From contig JAUIZM010000016.1 of assembly GCA_030848705.1 (NCBI GenBank), forward strand, positions 124,001 through 188,000: a stretch of DNA of 64,000 bases. Reading direction: 5' to 3'. Every line of letters begins with the position of its first letter. Within the stretch, counting starts at the first letter, position 1. The notes below the pieces were generated by a model. The model was given only the letters and a program-made list of their open reading frames with translations. It ran no database searches and had not been told where the DNA came from. Made by a program: the position numbers and the translations under genes. This document shows, piece after piece, positions 1 to 10,966 of the stretch. The stretch comes from Heracleum sosnowskyi. Taxonomy: Eukaryota > Streptophyta > Magnoliopsida > Apiales > Apiaceae.

Positions 1-469
1 ATGTATAAATATTTTAGAGAAAATTTGTCTCGATTTAAAAAAGCCCGGCCATATCGGTTATCGAAAAATCCGACCTGAATCCGGATTACGTATCTCTATT
101 CAGGGTAACAACTATAGAGGTGCTTATATTATTACTTATATTATCTGATATGTATGAATATAGTTGAGACAAAATGATTACTATTTTGTATTATTTTATA
201 TTATTGGATGCTCGGACTAAAAAGTGATATTATGTGACTAAAAATGCATTTGTACTTTGTCTTAAAATTGTGAATACAAAGGAAGAAACATAATTAAATT
301 TAATTAAAGAGATACGAGTCTATTGGATATACTTTATACCAATAACCACTTTTATCAATAATCAGACAAATGAAATTATCATGAAAGAATCTTGAATAAA
401 ATCTAAAGTGTAAAATAATATTTGTGAAAGATATTACCACACTAATGAGTTCTATACCACAACAAAAAA
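1..469. other. AT-rich sequence without a recognisable gene
   Basis: I find no coding frame of convincing length and no element termini here. The only oddity is a somewhat GC-richer patch near 40-110 whose origin I cannot assign. The stretch ends where a tRNA-like SINE head begins. Confidence 0.6.
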
Positions 470-600
470 GCCCAAGTAGCTCAATGGTTAAATTGGTGAC
501 TTGAAATTCTTAGTAATTAGTATTGAAGTGTCTTAGGTTCGATTCCCATCAAGATCAAAATTTTCTTACATTTTTATAACATTTGACTTTGGAGGGGCAG
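470..600 (+). repeat. tRNA-derived SINE (head region)
   Basis: Seen: an A box TAGCTCAATGG at 477-487 and a B box GGTTCGATTCC at 536-546, 48 bp apart, which is the internal RNA polymerase III promoter of a tRNA-derived SINE. The head begins near GCCCAAG at 470 after an A-rich run. Known: plant SINEs keep a degenerate tRNA head of this size followed by an unrelated body. The 3' end and target duplication are not clear, so the right limit is a guess. It is not a tRNA gene, because acceptor and anticodon arms do not pair. Confidence 0.55.
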
Positions 601-640
601 TTATGTAATTTCAAGTGTTGAATAAAATGGTTCACAAAGT

Positions 641-1032
641 GCTTGTTGCAGTATAAGATATATAATAGATATGTTAGTTTTTCTATTTATCCTTATTAAA
701 AAAACTTACTTATTTTAATATGTCAACGTATTTTTTTAATAAATACAATCAATATAATTAAAACACTTCTAAAAATATCACGGGCAATTATTTTTTTTTA
801 ATCAAAACATGTTAGATTTTATATCTGTTCTTATTATTAATATTATTAATAATATTTTATTATAAAATAATATTAATAATACATCATTTATCTTCCTCAG
901 CCCCATCTATATTTTTTTTTTATTTTTTTTATGTTGCAATTAATATTTAATTTCTCATTTTATAATTTATCATATTAATTTTTTAGTTTATTATTTTTAA
1001 GGCCTGTGCCTTGCACGGGGGTTATAGGCTAG
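641..1032 (+). mobile_element. Helitron, non-autonomous (3' part)
   Basis: The 3' terminus is typical of Helitrons: a GC hairpin (CCTGTGC, loop, GCACGGG) at about 1003-1020, a short AT spacer, then CTAG at 1029-1032 followed by T. The body contains a long AT palindrome near 830-880. A diverged copy lies in inverse orientation at 52615-54097, sharing the palindrome and terminal hairpin. The 5' end is not clear and is set approximately. No coding sequence is present. Confidence 0.6.
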
Positions 1033-1774
1033 TTATATTATTAAAGACGAAACATTGAAAGTTTTGGTACATGTGTTTTTGGTACGGTACTTGCCTTATT
1101 TAATTGTTTATTTAATTATTATAAAAATTGTTATAATCATAGGCAATTTTCTTTTCAGCTAAAACATGTTACTTTTTTTATTTCTCTTACTAAAATCCCT
1201 CATTTCCCAAATATATCATGAGCAAACCCTTAATTATTTATTTTAAAACCTATTTTAATACTTTTAATTGGCAATTATCTTTCCCCTCTTTTTCTAGAAA
1301 AATCACGGACAATTGCATTTTTCAGCTAAAACATGTTATATTTTCTATTTTCCTTACTAAAATCCATTTTTTTCCAAATATATCACGGGAAAACCTTTAC
1401 TTATTTACTTTAAAATCTATTTTAATAATTTTAATTGACAATTACCTTTTTCAACTAAAACATGTCACATTTTCTATTTTTCTTATTAAAACCCCTCTTT
1501 TTTCAAAAAAATCACGGGCAAATCGTTACTTTTATATTTTAAAATTCAACGAAAACATGTTACTCTCTATTTTTCTTACTAAAACCCCTCTTTTTCCAAA
1601 ATATCACGAGCATGCCGTTACTTATTTATTTTAAAATCTATTTTAATACTTTTAATTATTTAAAAATATTTAACATGCCTACTTATTTTTTTAATAAATG
1701 CAATTAATAAAATATAAAATAATGAAATTAAAAATTATTAAAAACAATTCGTGCATCGCACGAGTTTTAAGCTA
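1033..1774 (+). mobile_element. Helitron, non-autonomous, second of a head-to-tail run
   Basis: Begins directly after the previous element's CTAG with the family 5' sequence (TATATTATTAAAGACGAAAC) but lacks the first bases TCTATAC. It ends with hairpin TCGTGC-ATC-GCACGA (1749-1763) and GCTA at 1771-1774, where the next copy starts at once. Inside are repeated modules of roughly 80-130 bp, each ending in ATATCACGGGC. The open frame at 1218-1634 runs along these modules and is not a gene. Helitrons move by rolling circle and carry no terminal inverted repeats. Confidence 0.6.
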
Positions 1775-2449
1775 TATTATTAAAGACGAAACATTAAAAG
1801 TTTGGTAGTCGGACGGACGGACGGTCGGTACTTAATGATTTTACATAAATACCCTTACTTATTTTTTTAAAAAACTATCACTAAATAATAACATTATTTA
1901 TAACCAATTACTTTTTCGGCTAAAATACATTACATTTTTTTTTCTTACAAAATCCTTTCTTTTTCTAAAAAAAACACGGGCGATTATCCTTTTTAACAAA
2001 AAAATGCCACTCTTTCTATTTTTCCTTACTAAAACCCCTCATTTTCCAAAAATATCATTGGCAAGCCCTTACTTACTTATTTTAAAATCTATTTTAATAC
2101 TTTTAATTATGAGCACTTTTTTAGCTAAACGTGTTACTTTTTCTATAGAGCCGTTAGATAACTCAATTTAGAGCCGTTAAATATTTATGATCAAATCGAT
2201 GAGAACTGTTAGATTAAATATTAAAATTATTATATAGAATATCTTTTCTATTTTTCTTAACTAATGCATCTCATTTTCCAAAAATATCGCAAGTAGTTTC
2301 ATTTAATAAAATAACATAATAAAGTTATAATTGCTAATAACTAATCCATTACTTTTTTTAGCCAATGTGTATATTCTTTTTTATATTTTCTAACTAAAAT
2401 TTCTATTTTTCTATTTTTCCTAACTAAAACCTCTCATTTTCCAAAAATA

Positions 2450-3600
2450 TCACGGACAGTTCTATTTAATAAAATAATAATATTATAATTAATAATGACT
2501 AACCGATTAGTTTTTTTCCCAAAACGTATATTCCTTTTTATATTTTCTAACTAAAATTTCTCCTAACTAAAACCTCAAAAATATTAGGGGCAATTTCATT
2601 TACTAACATAAAATACTAATAATTAACCAATTACCTTTATTAGCCAAATCATATATTTGTTTTTATAACTAAAATTTCTACTTTTTTATTTTTGCTAACT
2701 AAAACATCTTATTTTCTAAAAATATCACGGGAAGTTCTATTTAATAAAAGAAAATAATAATATTATAATTACTAATAACTGACCGATTAGCTTTTTTTTG
2801 CCAAAGTGTATATTCCTTTTTTTTTGACAAGAAGTGTATATTCTTTTTATATTTTCTAACTAACATGTCTCCTAACTAAAACCTCAAAAAATATGCACGG
2901 GCTATTCCATTTAGTAGCATAAAATACTAATATTATAAATGCTAATAATTAACCGATTACCTTTATTAGCTAAATTGTATTTTTTTTTATATTTTCTTAC
3001 TAAAATTTCTCCTTTTCTAAAATTATCACAAATAACATATATATAATTATCAGTTATCTCGAATGCGATTAGCTTTTTTTCCCAAAACGTATATTCTTTT
3101 TTATATTTTCTAAATAAAATTTCTCCTAACTAAAACCTCAAAGATATCAGGGACAATTTCATTTGGTAACATAAAATACTAATAATTAACCAATTATCTT
3201 TATTAGCCAACGCATATATTCTTTTTTATAACTAAACTTTCTACTTTTTTATTTTTCCTAACTAAAACCTCTTATTTTCTAAAAATATCACGATCAATTC
3301 TATTTAATAAAATAAAATAATAATATTATAATTACTAATAACTAACCGATTAGGTTTTTTTTTGCCAAAATTTATATTCTTTTTATATTTTCTAACTAAT
3401 ATGCCCGCTATCTAAAACTTCAAAAATATCACGGGGTATTCCATTTAGTAGCATAAAATACTAATATTATAAATACTAATAATTAATCGATTACCTTTAT
3501 TATCCAAATATTTTTTTTTATATTTTCTAGCTAAAATTTCTCATTTTCTAAATTTATCACATACGACATATATATAACTATCAGTTACCTCGAATGCGAC
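2450..3600 (+). repeat. Higher-order tandem repeat of about 560 bp built from 281-bp halves
   Basis: The marker GATTAGNTTTTTTT occurs at about 2506, 2786, 3068 and 3350, spaced about 281 bp apart. Alternate copies match best: copies 1 and 3 continue CCCAAAACGTATATTC, copies 2 and 4 continue GCCAAA. A second marker, CAGTTAYCTCGAATGCGA, appears at 3051 and 3582. So two 281-bp submonomers form a unit of about 530-560 bp that was duplicated. No coding potential. Confidence 0.6.
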
Positions 3601-3996
3601 ACTAAAAGCTGAAAATTAGACAAGGACAATCCTATAAATTATTAAATCATGTCGAGTCAAATAAATATTCATTATAATTTTTTTAACAATTTAATATAGC
3701 AAATGAATGCATAAATTAATCATCAAAATATAAAAGCAAACAAGACAACATATTAAAATTATTATTTATAATATTAATTTTAAAAATATAATTAAAAATT
3801 AAATTTCGTCAAATATGTAATATTATACCTTTTTTTTCTTTAATATATAATAGATCAACTATATCATATATATAACTAACAAAAACTAAAATTAAAAAAA
3901 TTAAAAATTAATTAAGAAAATATTTAAAATTAACACTTACAAAAGAAAGTTTTATTATTAGTTTGGTTAGTCGTTCTTCATTTGTTCCTTCAATAG

Positions 3997-3997
<1 letters not shown>

Positions 3998-4028
<31 letters not shown>
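3998..4028. repeat. (TA)n microsatellite, LTR target site
   Basis: A short TA tract that continues on the other side of the inserted solo LTR (5092-5100). Confidence 0.85.
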
Positions 4029-4033
<5 letters not shown>

Positions 4034-5091
4034 GTCATCGTGTATTGCAGAGGGGAGGGGGGGGGGATGAATGCAATACTGATAAAATTCAATCTTAATT
4101 TCAACAACCAAAACTAAGATTTAATGTTATCAATAAGATGTATGCATTCACAAACAGTATGCTCTAAAGACAGGATTCACAAAATAAATGTTTTTATTTA
4201 TTTTGCAAAGTGTTGCTACAACCTCAAGAGAGAAATCTTGAGCTTCGGTTTTCTTCAAGACACTTGCTTGTCTTTCTTGCTTTTTACCTAGAATGAATTG
4301 ATAGTCTAAGTATAAGACTAATCCTATCACTACCAACACGGGTCTGTGAAGCTGCTGTCATTATCAAGTGGCAGCTTCTTACAAAGTGTCTACCCATGTG
4401 ACTTTCCTAAATTGCTAACAATGTCAGATATACATTACAAAGAAAGCAACCTAGATTCATTCTATTTCTAGCTAAAACAATTCAGCAAATAGAGACTTGA
4501 CCTTGCTCTTGAATTGATTCTCTTTTGTTTGCAGTGCTTGAAGCTTCTGTCGTAGTCTTGCAGACTTGGTGCAGCTTAGGGATACTGCAACACGCCTGTT
4601 TCTTGAACATTGAAACTGTCACGGGATTTGACTGAGAAAGATACCTAGAACAAGGATCTTTCTCGAGACAGTTACTTTTGCCGCAAAGCTTGCTGTCACA
4701 GGAATGTGCTTTTGGTGACAATAGGAGTTTCCCGCATAGTGTGCTGTCGAGGTTTCCAAACTTGTTGTCGAGGGCTAAAGTTGCTGTCGCGTAGTCTTCC
4801 GCCAATGTTGCTGTCAGAGTGAATATGCTGTCTTGACTTGCAACATTCTGTCTTCTTGTAATCTTACTGTCAATTCTTATGACAGTAACCTTTATTCATG
4901 CTGTCATCTAATATGCATTCTTTGAGGCTTGAACACAGAAAGTGAACTTCTTCCAAATTACACAATTAAAATAACATTGCATACTGATTACAAGAACATA
5001 CTTTGGATGTGACAGTATGTTCTACTTAATTAAAAAATTAAGTATATACAAAGTTAAGTTGTTCCTATGCTATCACCCATAAATCCCAACA
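4029..5091 (-). repeat. Solo LTR, Sirevirus-like, minus orientation
   Basis: Termini TGTTGG (4029) and CCAACA (ending 5091) with flanking ATATA on both sides. The TSD is weak evidence because it lies in a TA tract. On the minus strand the end reads a C-run followed by CTCTGCAATACACGATGACCAACA-like sequence, resembling the 3' tail of the LTRs of elements A and C. The interior is packed with the word CTGTC or its complement GACAG (about 15 copies between 4350 and 5020). There is no internal retrotransposon sequence, so this is a product of LTR-LTR recombination. Open frames at 4148-4339 and 4482-4805 are LTR artefacts. Confidence 0.75.
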
Positions 5092-5604
5092 ATATATATA
5101 TAAAATTAACCATGCTAATTAGAACGCATCTCTTAAACCATTTATTTGGGTCGTGAGCTTATACTTTATAAGTCAATATACTTGGACCAATTTACGGGCT
5201 TATTTATTTAAAAATATTTTAGTACATCTTTAAAGATATTTATTTAAGAATAATTATTACACATCAATTAAAATAATACACTAATAAAGTATATAATTTT
5301 TAATTAGTATACTATATTATAATTAATTATCACAAATTATTCTAATTATTTTAAAAGAAGGCCTAATTATTTGAAAAACTTATTTAAATAATCCTGTTTA
5401 TTTTGAAAGGTTATTTATTATTTTTAACATGTCTTATTATTATTATTATTATTATTATAAGTTTCAATAAAATTATATTTAGAGACCTGCTTAGTTTTTT
5501 AACAAATTCATTTAATATCCAATTAATAAAAATATTATACACAAACATAAATAATAAGTTAATAACTATTAAACAATTCGTGAATCGCACGGGTTATAGG
5601 CTAG

Positions 5605-6487
5605 TATTAAGTGTAAGGGAGATCTTATCCAAAATTTTGGTCGGTTCTCAGTACCGCCAAAACAATCTCAACCATTGGATATTTGTAAAAATAAACAATC
5701 AAGATTATATCATAAAAAGATTAAATTATTATCTAAAATGGATATAAGTCAAAAGTGGAAGTATTAACATTAGAATTGGATTTTAAATAATTACAACTAT
5801 TATATATCAAAACAATAAGGATCGTTAGATTTTAAAATAAATAGTTGAGAATCGTTAGATCGAACATGAAAAAGTGTGTTTGGTTGTTAGTTAAATTATA
5901 TTAAAATATTAAAAAATATATCTTGATAATTTAAATCAAATACATGAAAATTTCTTAAATCAAATAGAATTCTCAAAGTAAACTTTTTCCACTTTCTTCG
6001 ATCTATAGTTTTGTTGTAGCTTTAATTGTAAAAAATTGTTAAACCATCATTAAATTAAAGATTATTTTGTTAGATGTTAAAATAGATAGATGAAAATCTT
6101 CGATGTAATATTAAAAATTATATTTGGTTGTTCGTAAAACTATATTCAAATACTAAAAAGAGTATTTTGATAAAAAGTTCAATAAGAATTCTTAATGTAC
6201 AAATTCGTCACCTTTTTTTTCTCTTTAGTTTCATGATATTTTCAATTGGGGAAAAATTGTTAAACCGTCACTAAATTAAATATTATTTTGTGAGCTCCGT
6301 GTGTACCGTAAAACATTCAAATTTGATTTTTTAGAAATCAAGATACAATACAAATAGTTAATTGAGCATATAAAATCAAATAAATAAAGTCCAAAAATTA
6401 ATAACAAAAAATATTAAAAAATATATAAATTAATATAATTATAGATATTAAAAAAAAGCCATGTGTTGCACAAGATCTTATCCAAGA
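5605..6487. repeat. Diverged tandem repeat, target of element A
   Basis: A unit of about 850 bp is bounded by GATCTTATCCAA at 5621-5632 and again at 6474-6485. Inside, sub-blocks near 5870-6060 and 6110-6290 share a motif of the type TTGGTTGTTAG, then AATACTAAAAA, then GTTAAACCATCATTAAATTAAA. The second unit is cut 19 bp in by element A and resumes at 45312, where the same motifs recur. No gene seen. Confidence 0.5.
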
Positions 6488-6492
6488 CTTTG

Positions 6493-7791
6493 TGAAAGGC
6501 ATATGCACTAGCCTATTTGTAAACATCGAGAATTCTACTCAACTTAAACAAGATTGTAATAAATAAATATTAGATTAGATGTCACATGAATCTCAGAGGG
6601 TTTTATCAGTTAAGAGAATGAAGATTTAAAGTCATCTACTGACTTGTAGTAATTCTATACTGGAAGAAGTTCAGTAATTTGATCAAGCCTCAGTGAAGTA
6701 TTCAAGAAAGTGGATCTATTTAAAAGTGACAGAGATTTCAGAAGTGTGACAGGAAGCGTACAGGTTACAGAGTTTGTCAAAGGGAAAAGAAAAAGGACCA
6801 CAACTTAAAGTCAAAAGACGAAGAATAGACATCGCAGTTAGTCACTCATGAACCAGACAGTACATCGAGTGTCAACGTCATACAATGGAAGTTCGTCATT
6901 ATTTTCAGTGGTTCACAAATTGATTCTGCTATCAAGAAATTGTATTAATTCTCGTTTAATTTATTAAATCAGTTAATTAATTTATTCTATAAATTAATTC
7001 AATTAGAATTAATTTATTCCTTAAATTAATTAAAAGATAAATTAATTTGGAATTAATATAATGCTAGTAGTACTTCCGTTTGTCCTGCTAAGTCAATGGA
7101 TAGTACTCCGATAGTACTTGGAGCCTAAAGGACAGTACTACCGATAGTACTGCCAAGTCTATGGACAGTACTGTCGATATTACTGCAAAGTCTATGGACA
7201 GTACTGCTGATAGTACTGCCAAGTCTATGGTCAGTACTATCGATCGCACTTCTAATTCATAAGGCAAATGGCGTACATATATCAAAACAAAAGCAGTTGA
7301 CAGTAGATAAGAGAACATTCAAGATAGAAGACATTAACATAAAAAAAAACATATCATTTCTTCTCCCTGTCTTTACTTCCACTCCCGAGCTTTAAATTCC
7401 AAGCAATTAATGTCTAGACTTATTGTTAAATCTAAACCACTAGAAGTTAGTTACTTGTTGTTGCTTGACTATCTAGCGGATCATTATCCCTAGAATTTAT
7501 CTCGAATTACTTTTTAGTATTCGATCTTTTTATTACAAAAATAGATAAATTCATGTCGAATTTATTCTAGATTTGTTTTAATTAGTTTGAGATTCAAACC
7601 TTGTAATATGTACTGTATTTGTAACACCCTTCAAGTTTAATATAAGTTATATTTAACTTTAATTTTTTTTCATTTAATTCCAAATTAATTTGTTCTTGGA
7701 TTGTTAAATCACGAACCGAACAAATTCGAGGAAACAGTACCGTTTGTATTCAACCCCCCCCCCCCTTCTACAAACTTATCATGACCTAACA
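6493..7791 (+). repeat. Element A 5' LTR
   Basis: Starts TGAAAGGCAT and ends CTAACA, followed at once by the primer site. The 3' tail has the TATTCAA, C-run, TTCTACAA arrangement also seen in B, C and the solo LTR at 4029. The C-run here is 12 long against 5 in the 3' LTR. An internal 33-bp tandem repeat lies at 7087-7255. The minus-strand frame across that repeat (7088-7318) is spurious. Confidence 0.9.
7087..7255 (+). repeat. 33-bp tandem repeat inside the A LTR
   Basis: A unit of the form GATAGTACTGCCAAGTCTAT plus GGACAGTACTGCC is reiterated. The 3' LTR has the same array at 44588-44766 with at least one extra unit, so copy number changed after insertion. The core AGTACT is itself palindromic. 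Possible U3 enhancer repeat (inference). Confidence 0.75.
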
Positions 7792-7805
7792 ATTGGTGTC
7801 AGAGG
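7792..7805 (+). other. Element A primer binding site
   Basis: ATTGGTGTCAGAGG directly follows the LTR. It matches the usual plant copia primer site for initiator methionine tRNA (ATTGGTATCAGAGC) except for an A-to-G change and a doubled G. Confidence 0.85.
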
Positions 7806-7889
7806 CTATTGATTGACGCACAAATCAAGATCCATACTTTTGTGATTTATCAAGAACAAGTGAATTTTTATTTTTCTTAAAAATTCAAG

Positions 7890-9160
7890 ATGTCTACTCA
7901 AAAAGTTGGAGCCGTTAAAATTCCTATGTTTAGTAGAGAGCACTATGGGATGTGGAAGAAGAAGATGCTTTTATTTCTTCAAGTGGCAAATCCAAAGTAT
8001 ATTGGTGTATTAAAGAAAGGCCCAAAAGTTCCAATGATTATTGAAGAGGAGCGTATTGAGAATAACCTTGTTGTTCAAGCTGCAAGGACTTATCCTAAAG
8101 ATCCAAAAAAAATTACAGCTGATGAAAAGGAAGATGCTTCTCTGGATGCTAACCTGCAATTAATTTTGGTTGATTGTCTGGATCCCATTATGCACAATCA
8201 TGTTTTGAATTGTAAAGATGCCAAACATATTTGGGAAACAATTGAGATAATCAATGAAGGGACTGAAGAAGTAAGAGAGAACATAATGGAAATTCTTACC
8301 TCTGTAAATGAGCACTTCAGATCAAATCCAGGGGAAGGTATCTCTGAAGTTTTTGAGAGATACAACAAATTAATCAATGATCTGAACCTTCATGGAAAGT
8401 ACTACACTATCAAAGAAATAAACAAGAAATTTCTTTTGACACTTCCAACCCATCTGGAGCATAGGATTTCAACCATTAGAGAAACAAGGGATTTAAATGA
8501 GATATCATTAGAGAGACTCTATGGTGTTTTGAAAACCTATGAACTGGAACAAATTCAGCAGTAGGAAATCTACGGGGAAAGAAGAGTGGTCAGTACGTCT
8601 ACTGCACTAGTAGCTGGAGTCCAACAGAAATAGGAAGCGAAGGTTGTTCTACCTTCCAGTCCTAACAAGGATGTGATTGTAGCTGAGTATGGTGTTACAT
8701 CTACAAGTCAATCTGATGGTGATTTCTATTCTATGGAGGAGCTTGAACAGTTGGAAGATGAGTCTATGGCCTTGATAGTGAAGAAGTTTGGAAACTTCAG
8801 GTTCAGGAGAAATCCTAGTTTCAATTTCAAGTCAAATGCTAACAGATTCCAGAGAGGTGGTTCTTCATCCTCAAATAGCACAAGGGGTGGCTATAAAACT
8901 GGAATGGTTGATAGAAGCACGATTCGGTGCTTTAATTGTAATGAGTTGGGATATTTTACAACTGAATGTAGAAATCAAAGGCAAGCAAAGAAAACCTCTC
9001 ATGATACAAATCAGAAGAACAAGTCTGGTAAAGCTTATCTTGCTGAAGGAAAAAGCTGGGGGTGATTCAGACAGTGATGATGAAGAAGTTGGAAATCTTG
9101 CACTTATGGCAATAAGAGACAAAGCTTCAACTCCATCTTCCTCCTACATGTCTAAGGTAA
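7890..9160 (+). pseudogene. Element A gag, N-terminal and middle part (broken)
   Basis: Starts at ATG 7890 (MSTQKVGAVKIPMF), matching the start of C gag (MSAPKTTAGIKVPPF). The UBN2-type Gag core spans about residues 10-225, up to the YELEQIQ motif. In-frame TAGs occur at 8562-8564 and near 8629. The frame resumes through MEELEQLEDESMAL and a zinc knuckle (CFNCNELGYFTTEC) in which the essential His is Tyr. A one-base shift in a G run near 9060 follows. Coding similarity stops near 9160 at the CACTA junction. In the virion-like particle Gag would package RNA, but this copy cannot make full Gag. Confidence 0.85.
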
Positions 9161-9500
9161 CTTTCACTGACTCGATATCATGCATGTCCTCATCCTCATT
9201 AACATTAGGATTCTGACTCGATCCCGAAGCATAATGACCATGTCGTTCAACTTTTTCACCATGATCATACCATATAGTATATGCCTCAATAATACCATTC
9301 TGATAAAGGTGAAATTTTACCTCATCTTCAGTGATCCAGGCTAGGTTTTTACATTTGGTGCACGGACATCCAATTAATCCATGTTTGTCTTTTGTTTGTT
9401 GTGCAAATTCAATAAAGTTATCCACGCCTCTTTTATATTCATCCGTTATACCACCTCTGCCATCGAACCTACGTTTCATCCAACTTCGATCGGTCGACAT
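9160..9500 (-). pseudogene. CACTA transposase-associated domain exon (truncated)
   Basis: ATG at 9498-9500 opens MSTDRSWMKRRFDGRGG, followed by a region with CPCTKCKN and EVKFHLYQNGI, then an acidic tail. This matches the Transpos_assoc domain at the start of plant En/Spm (CACTA) transposases: a tryptophan near the start, a CPCxxCxN zinc-type motif, and LYxxG. Only this first exon is left. The open frame runs on to 9144 through the deletion junction into reversed gag sequence, so its last few residues are not transposase. The catalytic domain is absent. Confidence 0.8.
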
Positions 9501-10599
9501 CTGCTTACACAAGACTTACATAAATTTAATGTATAAAAGATAATGAGACAACTATCACATATCTCACACTAAAATCAAATTTACCCATTATATACAAGAA
9601 TAGATGATTACATATCTCACTAATACAGGTAAAAACAATTAGTATATGATAAAACTAACAGATTACAATTTGCAAATAAGATTGATTTAGATCATATCAT
9701 ATCAAGAAAATAATACAAAACACAATTAACTAAATTCATACCTCGTACTTAGAAAAAACCGAATAGCAGTCAAGTAATCTGCAATTGGGTTTCAGGGTTT
9801 TCCGTGCAATTAGGTTTCAGGGTTTTCCGTATATGTTGCACATAGTTAGCTGTACATACATATATGTGTGTTTTTTGATATAGTGCGTGTTTTAACAGAG
9901 AAGGAGAAGCGAACTAGAGACTGCTGCAGGGCTGTTGCTAACAGTTCCTATGCTTAAGCCAATTTTTGATAATGCCTTTAAAATTGTAAATATTTTTGTA
10001 GATAAGTTTTTATTTGAATTATATGTAAATTTTTACCTTCTTTATTTATTATATAATTTTAAGTTATAGTGTTTAATTTAAATTTTTTAAAAATATGATT
10101 TTGTTTGTTATGACTTACTTGAATTCCTAGTAAGAAAAATTATTCATTAATATGGCATTAAATATAATTTTAAAGAGCTTTCGGTAATTTATTCACTTTT
10201 TTATTTTCTTGTTAGTATAATATGAAGAGTTTAAATAATTTTCAGAAAACAAATGTGTAGCTAAATTATTATTCATTTTATCAGAAATTCAAAAATTAGA
10301 ATGTTCGATAAATTATCAATTTCTATATTATGAGAAATAACAGTTTAGTTTTTTGTAAAAAAAAAAATTATTGTAAATAAATATATTATTTCAATATGTG
10401 TTCTAATAAAATTCATATAGATATTTTTTAATAAATAATAGACATTATATAATATCATAAAAAATGATTATTGAGGAGCCTTACAATTTGGAAACTAATC
10501 GCCTAATTTGCTGATAAAAATCACAACCAGGGCTATGTTAGCAAAATATTAGGTATTCTTTCAATTAAATACGATAGAATCAGTATAGTTAATATAGCT

Positions 10600-10966
10600 T
10601 AAAATCAACGGCTTCCAATACATTAAATAATTCCGTCATGATAATGTATTCCGTCATATTAATCCCACATATAATTCTGTTATATTAATGCATTCCGTCA
10701 CATTTATCCCATACATGAAATGAGCGGGAATTTTTTATGGCGCCAAAAATATAAATTCGACGGATTTTGTCCATTAAATTAATTTCCCGCACTTTAAGAT
10801 TGCTACAATGGTCAATATTGACTTTTTAATACGAAATCCGTTGCATTTAGAAAAAGGTCAAAGGTCAACCATGCACCAGCATAAATGCAACGAAATCTGT
10901 CGTATTTAACCGCCTCATATTTCCGTCGAATTTAATCCGTCTAATATAACGTTAATTCTTGTAGTG
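10600..10966 (-). repeat. CACTA terminus and subterminal repeats
   Basis: Repeated words ATTCCGTCA, TTCCGTCGAATTTAA and AATCCGTC occur in both orientations across this stretch, ending in TTCTTGTAGTG. CACTA transposase binds short subterminal repeats of this kind. Confidence 0.65.

Larger units (their letters stand above)
1775..5604 (+). mobile_element. Helitron-like block, interrupted by a solo LTR
   Basis: The 5' sequence (TATTATTAAAGACGAAAC) starts at 1775 and the 3' hairpin plus CTAG lies at 5578-5604 (CTAG 5601-5604, followed by T). Between them is module-rich AT sequence, a higher-order tandem repeat (2450-3600) and an inserted solo LTR (4029-5091). Without the LTR it is about 2.8 kb, so it may be two or more fused copies rather than one element. 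Short open frames such as 3908-4111 and 5403-5747 are spurious. Confidence 0.45.
9155..10966 (-). mobile_element. CACTA (En/Spm) fragment inserted in A gag, one end deleted
   Basis: The right end is a CACTA terminus: minus strand CACTACAAGAATTAACG begins at 10966. Next to it are subterminal repeats built on CCGTC (10600-10950). Reading inward on the minus strand comes a Transpos_assoc exon (9500 to about 9160), after which CACTA sequence stops abruptly at A gag. The rest of the transposase and the left terminus are missing. Compared with C gag, about 20 codons of A gag are also missing here, so one deletion removed the left end and adjacent gag. The interior 9501-10599 is AT-rich without a gene, apart from a 25-bp duplication at 9781-9830. 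Confidence 0.75.

Noticed and set aside
470..550. tRNA gene
   Set aside because: A and B boxes are present, but the arms do not fold into a cloverleaf and there is no clear anticodon stem; treated as a SINE head.
1218..1634. 138-codon ORF
   Set aside because: It follows Helitron module repeats, is Phe/Leu/Ile-rich from T-rich DNA and has no family resemblance.
4482..4805. 107-codon minus ORF
   Set aside because: Lies inside the solo LTR and translates the CTGTC word repeats.
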